Shown here: positions 17,767 through 26,679 of the stretch, one piece after another
Position numbering within the stretch: the stretch's first letter is position 1
Layout of the letters: every line of letters begins with the position of its first letter
Source of the DNA: Acidobacteriota bacterium
GTDB lineage: Bacteria > Acidobacteriota > Terriglobia > UBA7540
Assembly (NCBI GenBank): GCA_023474345.1
Contig: JAMCXS010000006.1
Coordinates: forward strand, 1-49,027
Direction: 5' to 3'
DNA: 49,027 nucleotides
The notes under the pieces: model-generated
Seen by the model: only the letters and a program-made list of their open reading frames with translations
Told to the model about the DNA's origin: nothing
The model's database searches: none
Position numbers and translations under genes: made by a program

Positions 17767-19389
17767 ATGAAGCAAAATCATCGGGTGGGATGGTTTATTT
17801 TATCGACAATCCTACTGTGTTCTCTGCTCGGTGGCATTTACGGCCGCCAAGTTGAGGCGAGTACTTCAGAGGACGATAACTCTGCGGTCCAGACCAGCTT
17901 GAGCGAGTTTACTAAGGTCTACGCGACGGTTCAGCAAAACTACGCCGACCCCGTCAGTCCTGACCGAGCTCTTTTTGGTCCTACAAACAGCAATTTTATC
18001 GGCGCAATCCCCGGGATGCTGCGAACCCTCGATCCTCATTCCAACTTTTTCAACCGGCGCGCCTTCGCCCAACTCCGCGAGGAGCAAGAAGGAAGGTATT
18101 ACGGAGTTGGGATGTCGATCCAATCGCGGCCCGGCAAAATGGGAAAGCTGGTGACTTTTGTGGTGGCTCCTGTCCCCGGCTCGCCGGCATTCCGCGCCGG
18201 CCTGCGCCCCGGAGATGTCATTGAGAAGGTTGACGACAAATCCGCCATCGGTCTTACTACCGAGCAGGTTGCCAACCTGCTGAAAGGGCCCAAGGGCACC
18301 ATCGTACACGTTACTGTCGAACGCGAAGGCTCTGTCAAGCCCCTCCAGTTCACGATTACCCGCGCCGAGATTTCCCAGCCTAGCGTGGACGATGTGTTCA
18401 TGCTCAAGCCGCACATCGCCTACATTCATATCAGCAGGTTTAATGAAACCACCAATACCGAACTGGCCCAGGCGCTCAAGAAGGTCGACACAAGAACCCT
18501 TCAGGGACTCATCTTGGATCTGCGTGGAAATCCTGGAGGGCTGCTGCAGGAAGCCGTGGAAGTTGCCGACCATTTCTTGGCGAAGGGACAGCTTATCGTC
18601 TATCACTATGGACGTTCTTCACCTGAAAAGCGGTACTACGCTGTGCACGGCGACCACGGTCACAATTATCCCATCGTAGTGCTGATCGACCGGATGACTG
18701 CGAGTGCGGCCGAAATTGTGACAGGTGCTTTACAGGACCACGATCGAGCGCTGGTGATGGGGCAAACCAGCTTTGGGAAAGGCTTGGTGCAAACGGTATA
18801 CCCGCTGAGTGACCAGACGGGCCTAGCTCTGACTACGGCTCGTTATTACACCCCAAGCGGCCGCCTTATTCAACGTAATTACCACGATGTTTCACTCTAC
18901 GATTACTATTACCATCCTGAGGATGTTCCCACGCCCCATACCGAAGTGCGGTACACCGACGGCGGCAGGAAGGTTTACGGCGGTGGCGGAATTACCCCGG
19001 ATATCAGAGTACCCGAGCAAAAGCTTACCCCTGTCGAGCGGACGTTGGTAAGCAATGCGGCATTTTTCAAATTTGCTCAAAGTTACTTGGCTGTCCACGG
19101 AACAATTCCACGCGACTTCCAAGTTACCGATGACGTCATCGCGGAGTTTCAGAAGTTTCTGGCCAACCAGAAGATCCCGGTTTCGAGCCAGGACTTGAAG
19201 AGCGCACTCGGTTTTGTCAAAGAGCACATCCAATTACAACTTGTTGAGGATATTTACGGGCAGAACGTAGCGGACCGGATCAGCGTGGAAAACGACCCTC
19301 TCGTGCAGGATGCCATTGCTCACCTTGGCCAGGCACGGGAACTGCTCTCAAACGCCCAGAGGTACATGGCGAGCCGGGGAGAAAAGTAG
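17767..19389 (+). CDS. S41-family C-terminal processing peptidase (Ctp)
   Basis: An N-terminal membrane anchor or signal sequence (about 8-25) is followed by the N-terminal helical domain (TLDPHSNFF), a PDZ domain at about 115-200 (GSPAFRAGLRPGDVIEKVD) and the S41 catalytic core. The core shows DLRGNPGG (251-258), nucleophile Ser313 in TASAAEI and general-base Lys338 in SFGKGLVQ. These periplasmic serine proteases trim or degrade envelope proteins from the C-terminus. The start MKQNHRVGW at 17767 has AAGGAG 10 bases upstream. The gene is transcribed away from ileS. Confidence 0.92.
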   Translation: MKQNHRVGWFILSTILLCSLLGGIYGRQVEASTSEDDNSAVQTSLSEFTKVYATVQQNYADPVSPDRALFGPTNSNFIGAIPGMLRTLDPHSNFFNRRAFAQLREEQEGRYYGVGMSIQSRPGKMGKLVTFVVAPVPGSPAFRAGLRPGDVIEKVDDKSAIGLTTEQVANLLKGPKGTIVHVTVEREGSVKPLQFTITRAEISQPSVDDVFMLKPHIAYIHISRFNETTNTELAQALKKVDTRTLQGLILDLRGNPGGLLQEAVEVADHFLAKGQLIVYHYGRSSPEKRYYAVHGDHGHNYPIVVLIDRMTASAAEIVTGALQDHDRALVMGQTSFGKGLVQTVYPLSDQTGLALTTARYYTPSGRLIQRNYHDVSLYDYYYHPEDVPTPHTEVRYTDGGRKVYGGGGITPDIRVPEQKLTPVERTLVSNAAFFKFAQSYLAVHGTIPRDFQVTDDVIAEFQKFLANQKIPVSSQDLKSALGFVKEHIQLQLVEDIYGQNVADRISVENDPLVQDAIAHLGQARELLSNAQRYMASRGEK

Positions 19390-19429
19390 GCAGGACGCTC
19401 GGCTCACCCCATCAGGAAGGCCTTTCATC

Positions 19430-19777
19430 TTACACGCAAACCAGGGCAGCCACGTTGTGGCGGCGAGAAGCCCTATTCTTGGCCTGTTGAACGCCGGAAA
19501 AGCTTGAGGAGTGCCCCCCAGTAATCGGTAGTAACAGAATTTGCCCAAGGATTTCGTCGCGGCCGGCCTTGGGGGCGCGGCCGTGCTGCAGGACAGTTTT
19601 GTTCGTAAAAGCCAGCATTGAGGCGTAATTGGAAATGTCCACACCAAACGCATCGCATTTGCTTCCATAACCTTGCACGTGCTCGCAGGCCGGGCAGATG
19701 AAGCGCAACGGGGCGTGGCAGCGCACACAGAAATGGCAGGATTCAAGGTTATCGTGCGCGCATGTGGGACATTTCAT
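19430..19777 (-). CDS. Small zinc-ribbon protein with an incomplete second ribbon
   Basis: This 115-residue protein begins MKCPTCAHDN. Its first 45 residues hold two zinc-ribbon-like units: Cys3/Cys6 with Cys17/Cys20, then Cys28/Cys31 with Cys41 and Phe44. In the second unit the expected fourth cysteine is phenylalanine (SKCDAFGV). The remainder has low similarity to anything I recognise. The dense cysteine pairs suggest a real gene, but the weak ribosome-binding site leaves doubt. Confidence 0.55.
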   Translation of the reverse strand: MKCPTCAHDNLESCHFCVRCHAPLRFICPACEHVQGYGSKCDAFGVDISNYASMLAFTNKTVLQHGRAPKAGRDEILGQILLLPITGGHSSSFSGVQQAKNRASRRHNVAALVCV

Positions 19778-19888
19778 AGCTTATTGCCGATAGTTCGTCT
19801 CCCCATTCTATCGGCAAGGGTAGGGTCTTGCTGAAGCCCGACGCTTGATGCGTATTCAGCAAAACTTACCCTTTAATAATTCCAGCAC

Positions 19889-19964
19889 TGGTGGACGCGA
19901 AGGGATTCGAACCCTCGACCTCAGCGTTGCGAACGCCGCGCTCTCCCAACTGAGCTACGCGCCC
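19889..19964 (-). tRNA. tRNA-Ala (anticodon CGC)
   Basis: All arms can be folded on the minus strand. The acceptor GGGCGCG pairs with CGCGTCC through a G3:U70 wobble, the alanine identity element. The D-arm is GCTC-AGTTGGGA-GAGC, the anticodon loop is TTCGCAA with anticodon CGC, and the T-loop is TTCGAAT. The discriminator is A73 and the 3' CCA is encoded. The gene lies 93 bases downstream of the Ala-tRNA editing gene on the same strand. Confidence 0.96.
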
Positions 19965-20057
19965 CTCCAAACTTTCCAGTTTTGTTAATATAACACGGGC
20001 AATTACAGGCTGACAATTTTGCTGCTGCTCTGCCGGTACTCACGACACGGTCAGGGA

Positions 20058-21254
20058 CTAGGAAAGCAAGCTGGCTGCAATTGTCAGGGCCTTGTCAAGG
20101 TTCCCATTGTCCAGCCCCCCTGCCTGGGCGAAGTCACGACTCCCGCCACCTTTCCCGCCAACTTGAGCAACCGTCTGGCGCAGCACGGCATTCATGTCAT
20201 CGGGGCCCCCTGCAGACTGAGCAAAGATCAGCCCTGCGGGCTCTCCTTTCAAGCCAATCAATGCGGTCGCGCTGCCTTGCCGGACGACGGCATGAGCAAG
20301 GAGCTTGGGGTCTTCAAGGTCGCAAGGCGACACGATAGCGCGAACGATGCGTCTTCCCTTTCGTTCCGTAGCCGAAGCCAAGAGTTCCAGAGCCCGGTAC
20401 TCCGCAACCCGCTCCTGAAGTTTTTCTTTTGCTTGTTGGGCGTTACGGAGTTCAGCGGATTGCTTCTGAATCAATGACGGTACGTTTTCGAGTGATGTTG
20501 AAAGCTGCAAGGCTGCGCCAGAGAGGAATCTATAGTCGTCCCGTGCCTTGCCCAGCGCGCGCCCACCACAAACGAATTCCACCCGTGCCAGGCCCTTTAT
20601 TCTCTCCGACTTCCGCACAGTGATGATGCCGACAGCTCCCGTACGGCTGACATGAGTCCCTCCGCATGCGGAAAGATCAAAACCATCGATTTCTACCAGC
20701 CTTACGTCTCCTTCCCGAGAAGTGGGCTTGCGTAGCTCCATGCGGCTTGCCGCGTCCGTAGGAGCGAAGAAAATTCGTACTTCTCGGTTTTCAAAAAGGA
20801 TGCGATTCGCCGAATCTACCGCTTCCTCGATTTGGCGGCTGCCGATACGATCCGAATTCAGGTCGATGGTAGAACTCTCCTTTCCCAGATGAAAAGAAAC
20901 GGTTTTATAACCGCCGGTTTTTTCGAATGCCGATGAAAGCACGTGCTGGCCAGTATGTTGCTGCATGTGGTCAAATCGCCTTGCCCAATCGATTTTCCCC
21001 TTCACGGGATCATTCTCAGGTTTTTTCGCCAGCACGTGAGCGACTGCCTTCCCTTCGTCGGCAACTTCCAGGACCGGCAAACCATCCAGAGTCCCGGTGT
21101 CCGCTGGCTGCCCACCTGATTCCGGGTAGAAAGCGCTACGATCAAGATAAACGCGAAAGCCACGTGATTCAGCCTTCACCTCAACAACGCGAGCGTCGAA
21201 TTCTCTAAGGTAGCAATCTGTGTAATAGAGTCTATCGGTTTCAGACGGAGCCAT
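20058..21254 (-). CDS. Alanyl-tRNA editing protein with DHHA1 domain (long AlaX type)
   Basis: The protein lacks the AlaRS catalytic domain but has the remaining AlaRS modules. The N-terminal barrel and editing domain include FYPESGGQPADTG and the zinc ligands His100 and His104 (HTGQH), with Cys197 and His201 (CGGTH). A coiled coil at about 265-305 and a DHHA1 domain with GGKGGGSRDFAQAGG near the C-terminus follow. Such enzymes hydrolyse Ser-tRNA-Ala or Gly-tRNA-Ala in trans. At 398 residues this is the long form. ATG at 21254 is the natural start (MAPSETDRLYY). Confidence 0.9.
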   Translation of the reverse strand: MAPSETDRLYYTDCYLREFDARVVEVKAESRGFRVYLDRSAFYPESGGQPADTGTLDGLPVLEVADEGKAVAHVLAKKPENDPVKGKIDWARRFDHMQQHTGQHVLSSAFEKTGGYKTVSFHLGKESSTIDLNSDRIGSRQIEEAVDSANRILFENREVRIFFAPTDAASRMELRKPTSREGDVRLVEIDGFDLSACGGTHVSRTGAVGIITVRKSERIKGLARVEFVCGGRALGKARDDYRFLSGAALQLSTSLENVPSLIQKQSAELRNAQQAKEKLQERVAEYRALELLASATERKGRRIVRAIVSPCDLEDPKLLAHAVVRQGSATALIGLKGEPAGLIFAQSAGGPDDMNAVLRQTVAQVGGKGGGSRDFAQAGGLDNGNLDKALTIAASLLS

Positions 21255-21418
21255 AAGCCCTCCTCAAATTGATCGCAGCCTTCTCGTGACAGAATCTAAC
21301 AAGGCCAATGAAATGTGTGCAACGAAACGCAATCGAATCGATCGGAAGCACAACCTATCTTATCAATTGTCGTGTCTTAAACGGCAGAGCCTGTGGGCAT
21401 GCTACAATTCCAGGAGGC

Positions 21419-22252
21419 ATGACCATCCGCCTTATTGCAATCGACCTTGACGGAACGCTCCTTAATAGCCAGCAAGAAATTTCTCAGGCTAATCGTGGCG
21501 CGCTCCAGGCTGCCGCCAGCCGTGGCATCGAATTGTTGATCACTACGGGTCGACGATTCCATTCAGCACGGCGGCTCCTTGAATTGCTCCCCTGCCCTGT
21601 TACCGTTGTCGCGTCGAATGGAGCGCTGATTGCGGATCTTGCCGGAAACGTCTATCACCGCGATTTCTTGCCCAGGCAAACCGCCCGGCAGGTGCTGGAC
21701 GCCGCAATCGACTACCGGCCGTATGCTGTTGCGATTTTCCACACGGCCGGACACGGCCAAGTCATGATGCAGCACAACGCCTCGCCGGGTGGGCCTCTGC
21801 GCTGGTATCTGAAAACCGCCCCCGAGTGCCTGGAACGAGTTGCAAATCTTCCTTCGTCTCTGCCAGAAGACCCAGTGCAAGTTATGTTCGGCGGTTCGTC
21901 CGCGCTGCTGGAACCCCTGGAAACATTGCTGAGCTCGTCGCCTGCCAGCGAGGACATTCACCTGACCTGGACGAAATATTTCACGCGGGATGTTTCCCTG
22001 CTGGACGTTATGAACCGTGGCTGCTCGAAGGCAAGCGCCCTCAAGTGGTGGCTCGACCGGGAGGGTTATGATCCCGGTGAAGTCATGGCAATCGGAGACA
22101 ATTATAACGACCTGGAAATGCTTCAAATGGTCGGAACTCCGGTGGTAATGGGCAACGCTTGTCCGGACCTACACCGCGACGGATGGCATGTCACGTTGTC
22201 GAACGACGAAAACGGTGTTGAGGCCGCTCTCCGGGTCTTTGTTCTCTCGTAG
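21419..22252 (+). CDS. HAD-superfamily Cof-type (IIB) phosphatase
   Basis: Motif I is IAIDLDGTLLNS (nucleophile Asp9, acid/base Asp11), motif II is LLITTGRRF, and the terminal motif is AIGDNYNDLEML. A C2B-type cap (about 85-190) lies between them. These features define Cof-like sugar-phosphate or cofactor phosphatases; the substrate is unknown. The start at 21419 gives 277 residues, the family norm, but its AGGAGG is only one base from the ATG. A seven-codon frame starting at the ATG near 21397 ends in a TGA that overlaps this start. The open frame runs back to 21308. Confidence 0.85.
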   Translation: MTIRLIAIDLDGTLLNSQQEISQANRGALQAAASRGIELLITTGRRFHSARRLLELLPCPVTVVASNGALIADLAGNVYHRDFLPRQTARQVLDAAIDYRPYAVAIFHTAGHGQVMMQHNASPGGPLRWYLKTAPECLERVANLPSSLPEDPVQVMFGGSSALLEPLETLLSSSPASEDIHLTWTKYFTRDVSLLDVMNRGCSKASALKWWLDREGYDPGEVMAIGDNYNDLEMLQMVGTPVVMGNACPDLHRDGWHVTLSNDENGVEAALRVFVLS

Positions 22253-22285
22253 TTTGTTTTTGCCTTGCGGCCGTTGCTTCGGAAT

Positions 22286-23008
22286 CTAGTGCTGAGCGAT
22301 CACTTCCGTCCCGGGAGGCGGTGTAAAATGAAACAGTGAAACGGAGAGTTTTGGGTTACGGTCGATGTGCTCAAACCTGAACTTCATAACACTGTTATCG
22401 GTATAAACAAGCTCCAGCCGCCGGATATCCAACTGCGGGTCAAATTCCATCAAAACCTGCTTGTAACCTTCTTTTTCTCCATGCTTGGGGAAGGCGCGGA
22501 TCACCCGATCCTGGGGATTGTGCTTGAACGCGCTCCCGGCATCTTCAAATTTCGAAAACACCTTATGAAGATCTACCCGCGAAAGCAGCAATCGAAAAGG
22601 AACACGATAATCCTCGCTCTTCTTGACTGAGGATCGGTTCAATTGGTTTTGAGCCGGAAGGTAAAGCAGAACCTCCTTGCTGTTCGTGAGAAAAAGCTTC
22701 TTGCTCGGCTTGCGGTAATCCCAGCGCATGCGGCCGCCTCGCGCGAAAATAACGGTGCCCGATTCCACGCGGGTTCTGCCATCAGATACGTAAGTCTGCT
22801 CGAAGTCGGCGCGCAGTGCCCGCACATTGTGATAACTCTTCTGAATCGCTTTGATAAACTGGTTCAGGGGCAATTGCGTCGGAAGGACTGACCCTGGCAA
22901 AGAGCCCGGTACCATTGCCAAAGTAATCCAGGCAATAGCTAAGATTGTGAGCGCACGCAGCCACGTCAGTGCCTTATCGTTCTTAAAAGACTTTTTCATT
23001 CGTTGCAT
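22286..23008 (-). CDS. lolA: LolA-like outer-membrane lipoprotein carrier
   Basis: An N-terminal signal or anchor (about 15-35) is followed by the LolA-type half-barrel: LRADFEQTYVSDGRTRVESGTV, the aromatic GRMRWDYRKPSKKLFLTN and the C-terminal FHFTPPPGTEV, which matches the F-x-P-P-x-G-x-x-V signature. LolA shuttles lipoproteins across the periplasm. The start overlaps the upstream TPR frame by 26 bases, so they are probably co-transcribed; GAGG precedes the ATG at 23008. A second ATG at 22999 is possible. Confidence 0.85.
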   Translation of the reverse strand: MQRMKKSFKNDKALTWLRALTILAIAWITLAMVPGSLPGSVLPTQLPLNQFIKAIQKSYHNVRALRADFEQTYVSDGRTRVESGTVIFARGGRMRWDYRKPSKKLFLTNSKEVLLYLPAQNQLNRSSVKKSEDYRVPFRLLLSRVDLHKVFSKFEDAGSAFKHNPQDRVIRAFPKHGEKEGYKQVLMEFDPQLDIRRLELVYTDNSVMKFRFEHIDRNPKLSVSLFHFTPPPGTEVIAQH

Positions 23009-23675
23009 GTAACCTCAGCCGTTGGACGGTAGTTCTTGCTTCGCGGTTGTTTGGGTCGGCTTGGAAACCTTCGGCATATTCTTTGAGAGGTTCCGCCCTC
23101 CGCCCGTCGAAGGCGGCAACCTTGCCTAACCCGAAGTGCCCATGGGCATCGAACGGATCAATGGCAACAGCCAACGCAAAACACCGTTCCGCTTGCGCAG
23201 GCTTCCGCTCTTTCCAGTATACGTCACCTAGCCCGTTGTACCCTTCAAAGTTTGGGTCTACAACGACGGACCGCGAGAATTCCCTTTCCGCCTGGGAAAG
23301 CCGGCCTTCCTTGAGATAGAGTTTTCCCAGCTTGTTGGGGCAACTGAGAATCAATGGTGAGGGTGCTACGGCCGCGCGAAGTTGTCGTTCCGCAGCTTCG
23401 TACTTCTTCAGGTCCATGTCCAGACTTCCCAGGTTGAAGTGCGGATCGGTATAGTCAGGCTTCCTCAGCATCGCTTGTCTAAAATAATACGCGGCTTTTT
23501 TGTATTCCTTTTTCTTCGCATAAACAAGACCAAGGTTGTTGAGGGCGATGGAATCGTTCGGGTTTATTTGCAACGACATCCTCCATTGCCTTTCAGCACC
23601 GTTAAGATTCCCGCGGTTCCATTCAACCACGCCCAGATTTTCTCGAATATGAATGGCGTCAGGCGAAACTTGCAA
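22983..23675 (-). pseudogene. TPR segment (3' part) of a frameshifted TPR/O-mannosyltransferase-like gene
   Basis: The frame encodes about six tetratricopeptide repeats (for example HIRENLGVVEWNRGNLNGAE and ALNNLGLVYAKKKEYKKAA). Homology to the intact paralogue at 28709-30520 continues upstream of the first ATG, in the order W-R-D-D-H-T then L-Y-T-Q-T-L-Q. The two halves lie in different frames on either side of a run of five C (plus-strand G at 23690-23694). It could still be translated as a stand-alone TPR protein from 23675, because that ATG exists, but no good ribosome-binding site is seen. Confidence 0.75.
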
Positions 23676-24658
23676 GGTTTGCGTGTAAAGGGGGTATGAT
23701 CGTCACGCCAGACTCGATTGCGGGCCACGATGCGGACAGTAAAAAGCACGCCAGCAAGACCCGCTGCTGCGACTAAGCCTCGGCGCCAAAGCGGTCGGTT
23801 CCGAAGAGCTTCCCCCCAAAGCCGTATTCCCGCCCAGCCCACCAGCCAGCAGAAACCAACCGATGGCAAATAAAGATAACGCTCAGCGAAAACGTTCCCG
23901 GCAAGAAAGTGAACATCCAGAACAGGCGCCAGAGTCGCAAAGAACCAGACAAACCCGAACGATGCGATTCGGATGCGTCGCCAGAGCGCCAGGAAGATGA
24001 GTGCACAGACCAGCAGGACACTTATGCCTGCAATGACGCGGGGATCGACGAAGGCTGACAAGATAATTGGATACCAGCCCAGCCGGGTCAATTGGACCTT
24101 GGGCGCAAAGGCGCCTAAATGCTGAACCCTGAAAAGAACGTAGGCACCATCCATTAACCACAGCACACCATAGCGCCCGGCTTTCTGCCTCCAGGTTGTT
24201 CGGGAGCGGTCCTCCCGGTAGAAATGCTCATAAATTGTTGCCACCAGGGGGAACGTCAGGGATTGCTCTTTGGAAAAAATGGTGAGCGCAAAACTCGCAA
24301 CCATGGCCAGTTCGACCCACACCGGGCGCTTACCTTCCGGTCGCGCAACGTTCAAGAACAGCCAAAACCTCAACAGATAGAAAAACGTTACATCGAGGTC
24401 TGTCACGGCGGCGATCCAGGCTACTGCCTCCGTATGAATCGGGTGAAGGGCAAACAAGCAGGCAGCCACAAACGCCAATATGTGGTCGCGAAACACGCGG
24501 CGCGCCACGACGAACACCATGCAAACGACCGCAGTATTCAGACAGACATTAACTAGGTGAAAACCGCAGGCCAGCGTGCCAAACACCTGGTAGCAAAACA
24601 AGTAGCCGAGGGTCATCATCCGGGCGGTAATAGTTTGAGACTCCCTGGGCCCCGACAA
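23564..24658 (-). pseudogene. Central membrane part of the frameshifted TPR/O-mannosyltransferase-like gene
   Basis: This frame carries most membrane segments, including HPIHTEAVAWIAAVTD and LTIFSKEQSLTFPL, which align with HIESVAWISGVTD and LSKETALILP in the intact paralogue. ERYLYLPSVGF matches DRYLYLPSIGF. True homology runs from about 24620 (MMTLGYLFCYQVFG) to about 23695; beyond both points the frame reads unrelated residues. The protein type is a GT39/TMTC-like O-mannosyltransferase with C-terminal TPRs. The acceptor is unknown. Confidence 0.75.
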
Positions 24659-24956
24659 ACGACCACGCCGTTGTGCCGAACACCTTCGGAAGATAATGAA
24701 AGCTTCTTAAATAGGGATTATCGAGAACCTGGCGATTGTCATCATAAACAAAACCGTTGAAGAGCGTATTAAGGTACGGAAGCGTGGCGCAAAGGACCAG
24801 AAGTGCGACAAGGACAACATCCGGGCTGTCAGCAAAAACCTTACGTGTTGAGGCATCACCACTCCCCGCTTCCTGCGTATCGTGATGAACTGTCATGCTG
24901 TCTCCGCGACGGCATAGCCCGAGTCTAAAGTCCTCATCGTGCCCCTCCCTCTTCAT
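24549..24956 (-). pseudogene. N-terminal part of the frameshifted TPR/O-mannosyltransferase-like gene
   Basis: Translation starts at 24956 after AGGAA with 6-base spacing. It reads through the first membrane segment and the family hallmark NGFVYDDNRQVLDNPYLR to VSNYYRP. In the intact paralogue, NYYRP is followed by VFLLYLLINYKIFG, the equivalent of MMTLGYLFCYQVFG here, which lies in another frame. One extra G in CCCGG near 24620-24623 (plus-strand coordinates) explains the shift. The gene starts 15 bases after the stop of the upstream TPR gene. Confidence 0.75.
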
Positions 24957-24970
24957 GAGCGTTTCCTAAC

Positions 24971-25903
24971 TTAAAATGGGCTTCCTGGGGAGGACGATGA
25001 CTCGGATAGCAAATTGCGGTCAATCTTGCTTTCGGCTCCGACGGTAACCGTTCCATCCCGCCCCAGAACGTAAGGAACGCCGGAAGGATCGACAGGAATG
25101 GCTTTCAGGTACCCCGCTTGGACCAGACTGCCGAGCGAACGCGGCTCACGCCCGCATTGTTTGCGAAAGCGGGCTACCAGAGCATTTAACTCCCGGATGT
25201 CCTCGTCCGCCCGCAACGCCGCTAGGTGTGCCAGGACGCTACGTCGAATCGCATCTGTTTCCGCCTGGCGGTAAATTTCTGACCAAAGCAGGCGGGAAGT
25301 TCGGAATTCTCCGCCCTGAGCCGTGATTGTTGCTGCCATCGCTTTCATCCAAACCATTGCTCCCGGCTGCTCGCTGCCCGTTTTAAAAGCCCGGGCAGCC
25401 ATCTTGTAATTCTTTAAGTCCCAGTAATAGATAAAACCGAGATCTTGCCAGAAGCGCCAATAGCCGGGATTGGCGACGATGCCTCGGCGGACCAGTTGCA
25501 AAGCTTGTTCTGGCTCCCCAGCTCCTTCTGGCGGTTTCTCAGCCAGAAAAATGGCTCCGAAGCGATATGCGATAAGCAAATGGGGGTCGAGTTCAGTTGT
25601 GATCCGCAAAAGGGGCGCCAGGAGGTTATAGTGCTTGGCGTACGCGATCTGCTTTCTCCCGAAATACTGCACCGCCCGCGTCCAATAAATGTCTGCCAGC
25701 AAACCCCCGTGGCCCAGTGACAAAGCTCGCAAGGTTTTTCCAGAAGTAAAGTAGAGGGTTCCGTCGTGCGCCTCCCGCCATCCGGAGTTGCTGTCGATCG
25801 TACGCTGGGTACGCCATAAAGCCAATAACCCTGCGGCAAGCAGAAGCCACCACAGCCAGCCATCCGGGCGAATCCGACAGGTGGTTTTGCTCCCCTGATT
25901 CAT
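24971..25903 (-). CDS. Membrane-anchored TPR-like protein, function unknown
   Basis: A single N-terminal membrane segment (about 15-30, WLWWLLLAAGLLALW) is followed by a helical, TPR-like region (about 75-225). The C-terminal module GSLVQAGYLKAIPVDPSGVPY resembles a segment often found at the end of bacterial TPR-type proteins. The ATG overlaps the stop of the ABC permease gene in an ATGA arrangement, so it is translationally coupled to the transporter and may be its accessory factor. I do not recognise a specific family. Confidence 0.75.
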   Translation of the reverse strand: MNQGSKTTCRIRPDGWLWWLLLAAGLLALWRTQRTIDSNSGWREAHDGTLYFTSGKTLRALSLGHGGLLADIYWTRAVQYFGRKQIAYAKHYNLLAPLLRITTELDPHLLIAYRFGAIFLAEKPPEGAGEPEQALQLVRRGIVANPGYWRFWQDLGFIYYWDLKNYKMAARAFKTGSEQPGAMVWMKAMAATITAQGGEFRTSRLLWSEIYRQAETDAIRRSVLAHLAALRADEDIRELNALVARFRKQCGREPRSLGSLVQAGYLKAIPVDPSGVPYVLGRDGTVTVGAESKIDRNLLSESSSSPGSPF

Positions 25904-26679
25904 CAGAATTCCCGTTCTTCGAAAATTAGGATCGAGGCGGAAATTACGATCGTTACATACAGCAAGGCATAAAGCGAACCTGCGGTCAACATGTAAGACG
26001 GTACAGCCTTCCCATGAGCTGATTGTGAAATCACTTGGAAATTGCTGAAATTCGGCAAAATGTAATACAGCAGCGCTGTGACCTTTTCAAAAATCACACT
26101 CCCGCTTTCGCGACCGAACCAGCGGATATCTGCGAGGAAATTTCCCGCGACATAAAGGCAGAAAGTAAAAAAGGCCGAAAGGATCGGAGTGGAGATGCAA
26201 GAGAAAAACAACGCAAGACCCACCACAATTGCAAATTGCAGAAAGATGAAATAGATCGTCTCCAGCAACAACGCATCTTCTCCAGCCAGGTGGCGCTGGA
26301 CATAATACAGGGCGATGTAAAAACCGCCCGTCATGATAGTTGTATTAACGACCAAAGTCAGCAGCAGACCCAAATACTTGCCGATGATGAATTCAAAGCG
26401 CCGAACGGGCTTGGAGAGGATGTTGTGGATGGTCCGGCGGTCAATCTCCTTCGACACGAGCCCGATTCCGATAAAGATCGCCATCAGCAACCCAAAAACC
26501 GCAATGGAGCTGAGTCCCAAATTGATCAGCATGATGCGTTCGATGCCCAAGGAAATGCTTGCAAACAGAACCGCTGACCCGATCAGCAAAAGGGCAAAAA
26601 TGATGAGGTTGTATAAGACTTTTTCGCGGACCGATTCCTTAAAGGTGTGTAAGGCGATAGTTCGGATACGCTGTATCAT
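25903..26679 (-). CDS. ABC-2-type transporter permease
   Basis: The 258-residue protein has about six membrane segments and the ABC-2 permease feature KEIDRRTIHNILSKPVRRFEF after the second segment, as in NosY/GldF-type permeases. It partners the ATPase encoded upstream, whose stop overlaps this start by 4 bases. The substrate is unknown. The three overlapping genes ATPase-permease-TPR protein form a tight operon. Confidence 0.88.
   Translation of the reverse strand: MIQRIRTIALHTFKESVREKVLYNLIIFALLLIGSAVLFASISLGIERIMLINLGLSSIAVFGLLMAIFIGIGLVSKEIDRRTIHNILSKPVRRFEFIIGKYLGLLLTLVVNTTIMTGGFYIALYYVQRHLAGEDALLLETIYFIFLQFAIVVGLALFFSCISTPILSAFFTFCLYVAGNFLADIRWFGRESGSVIFEKVTALLYYILPNFSNFQVISQSAHGKAVPSYMLTAGSLYALLYVTIVISASILIFEEREF

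Noticed and set aside
19965-20057. A T-box or riboswitch before tRNA-Ala
   Set aside because: No specifier loop, antiterminator sequence or conserved T-box core could be found in the 93 bases.
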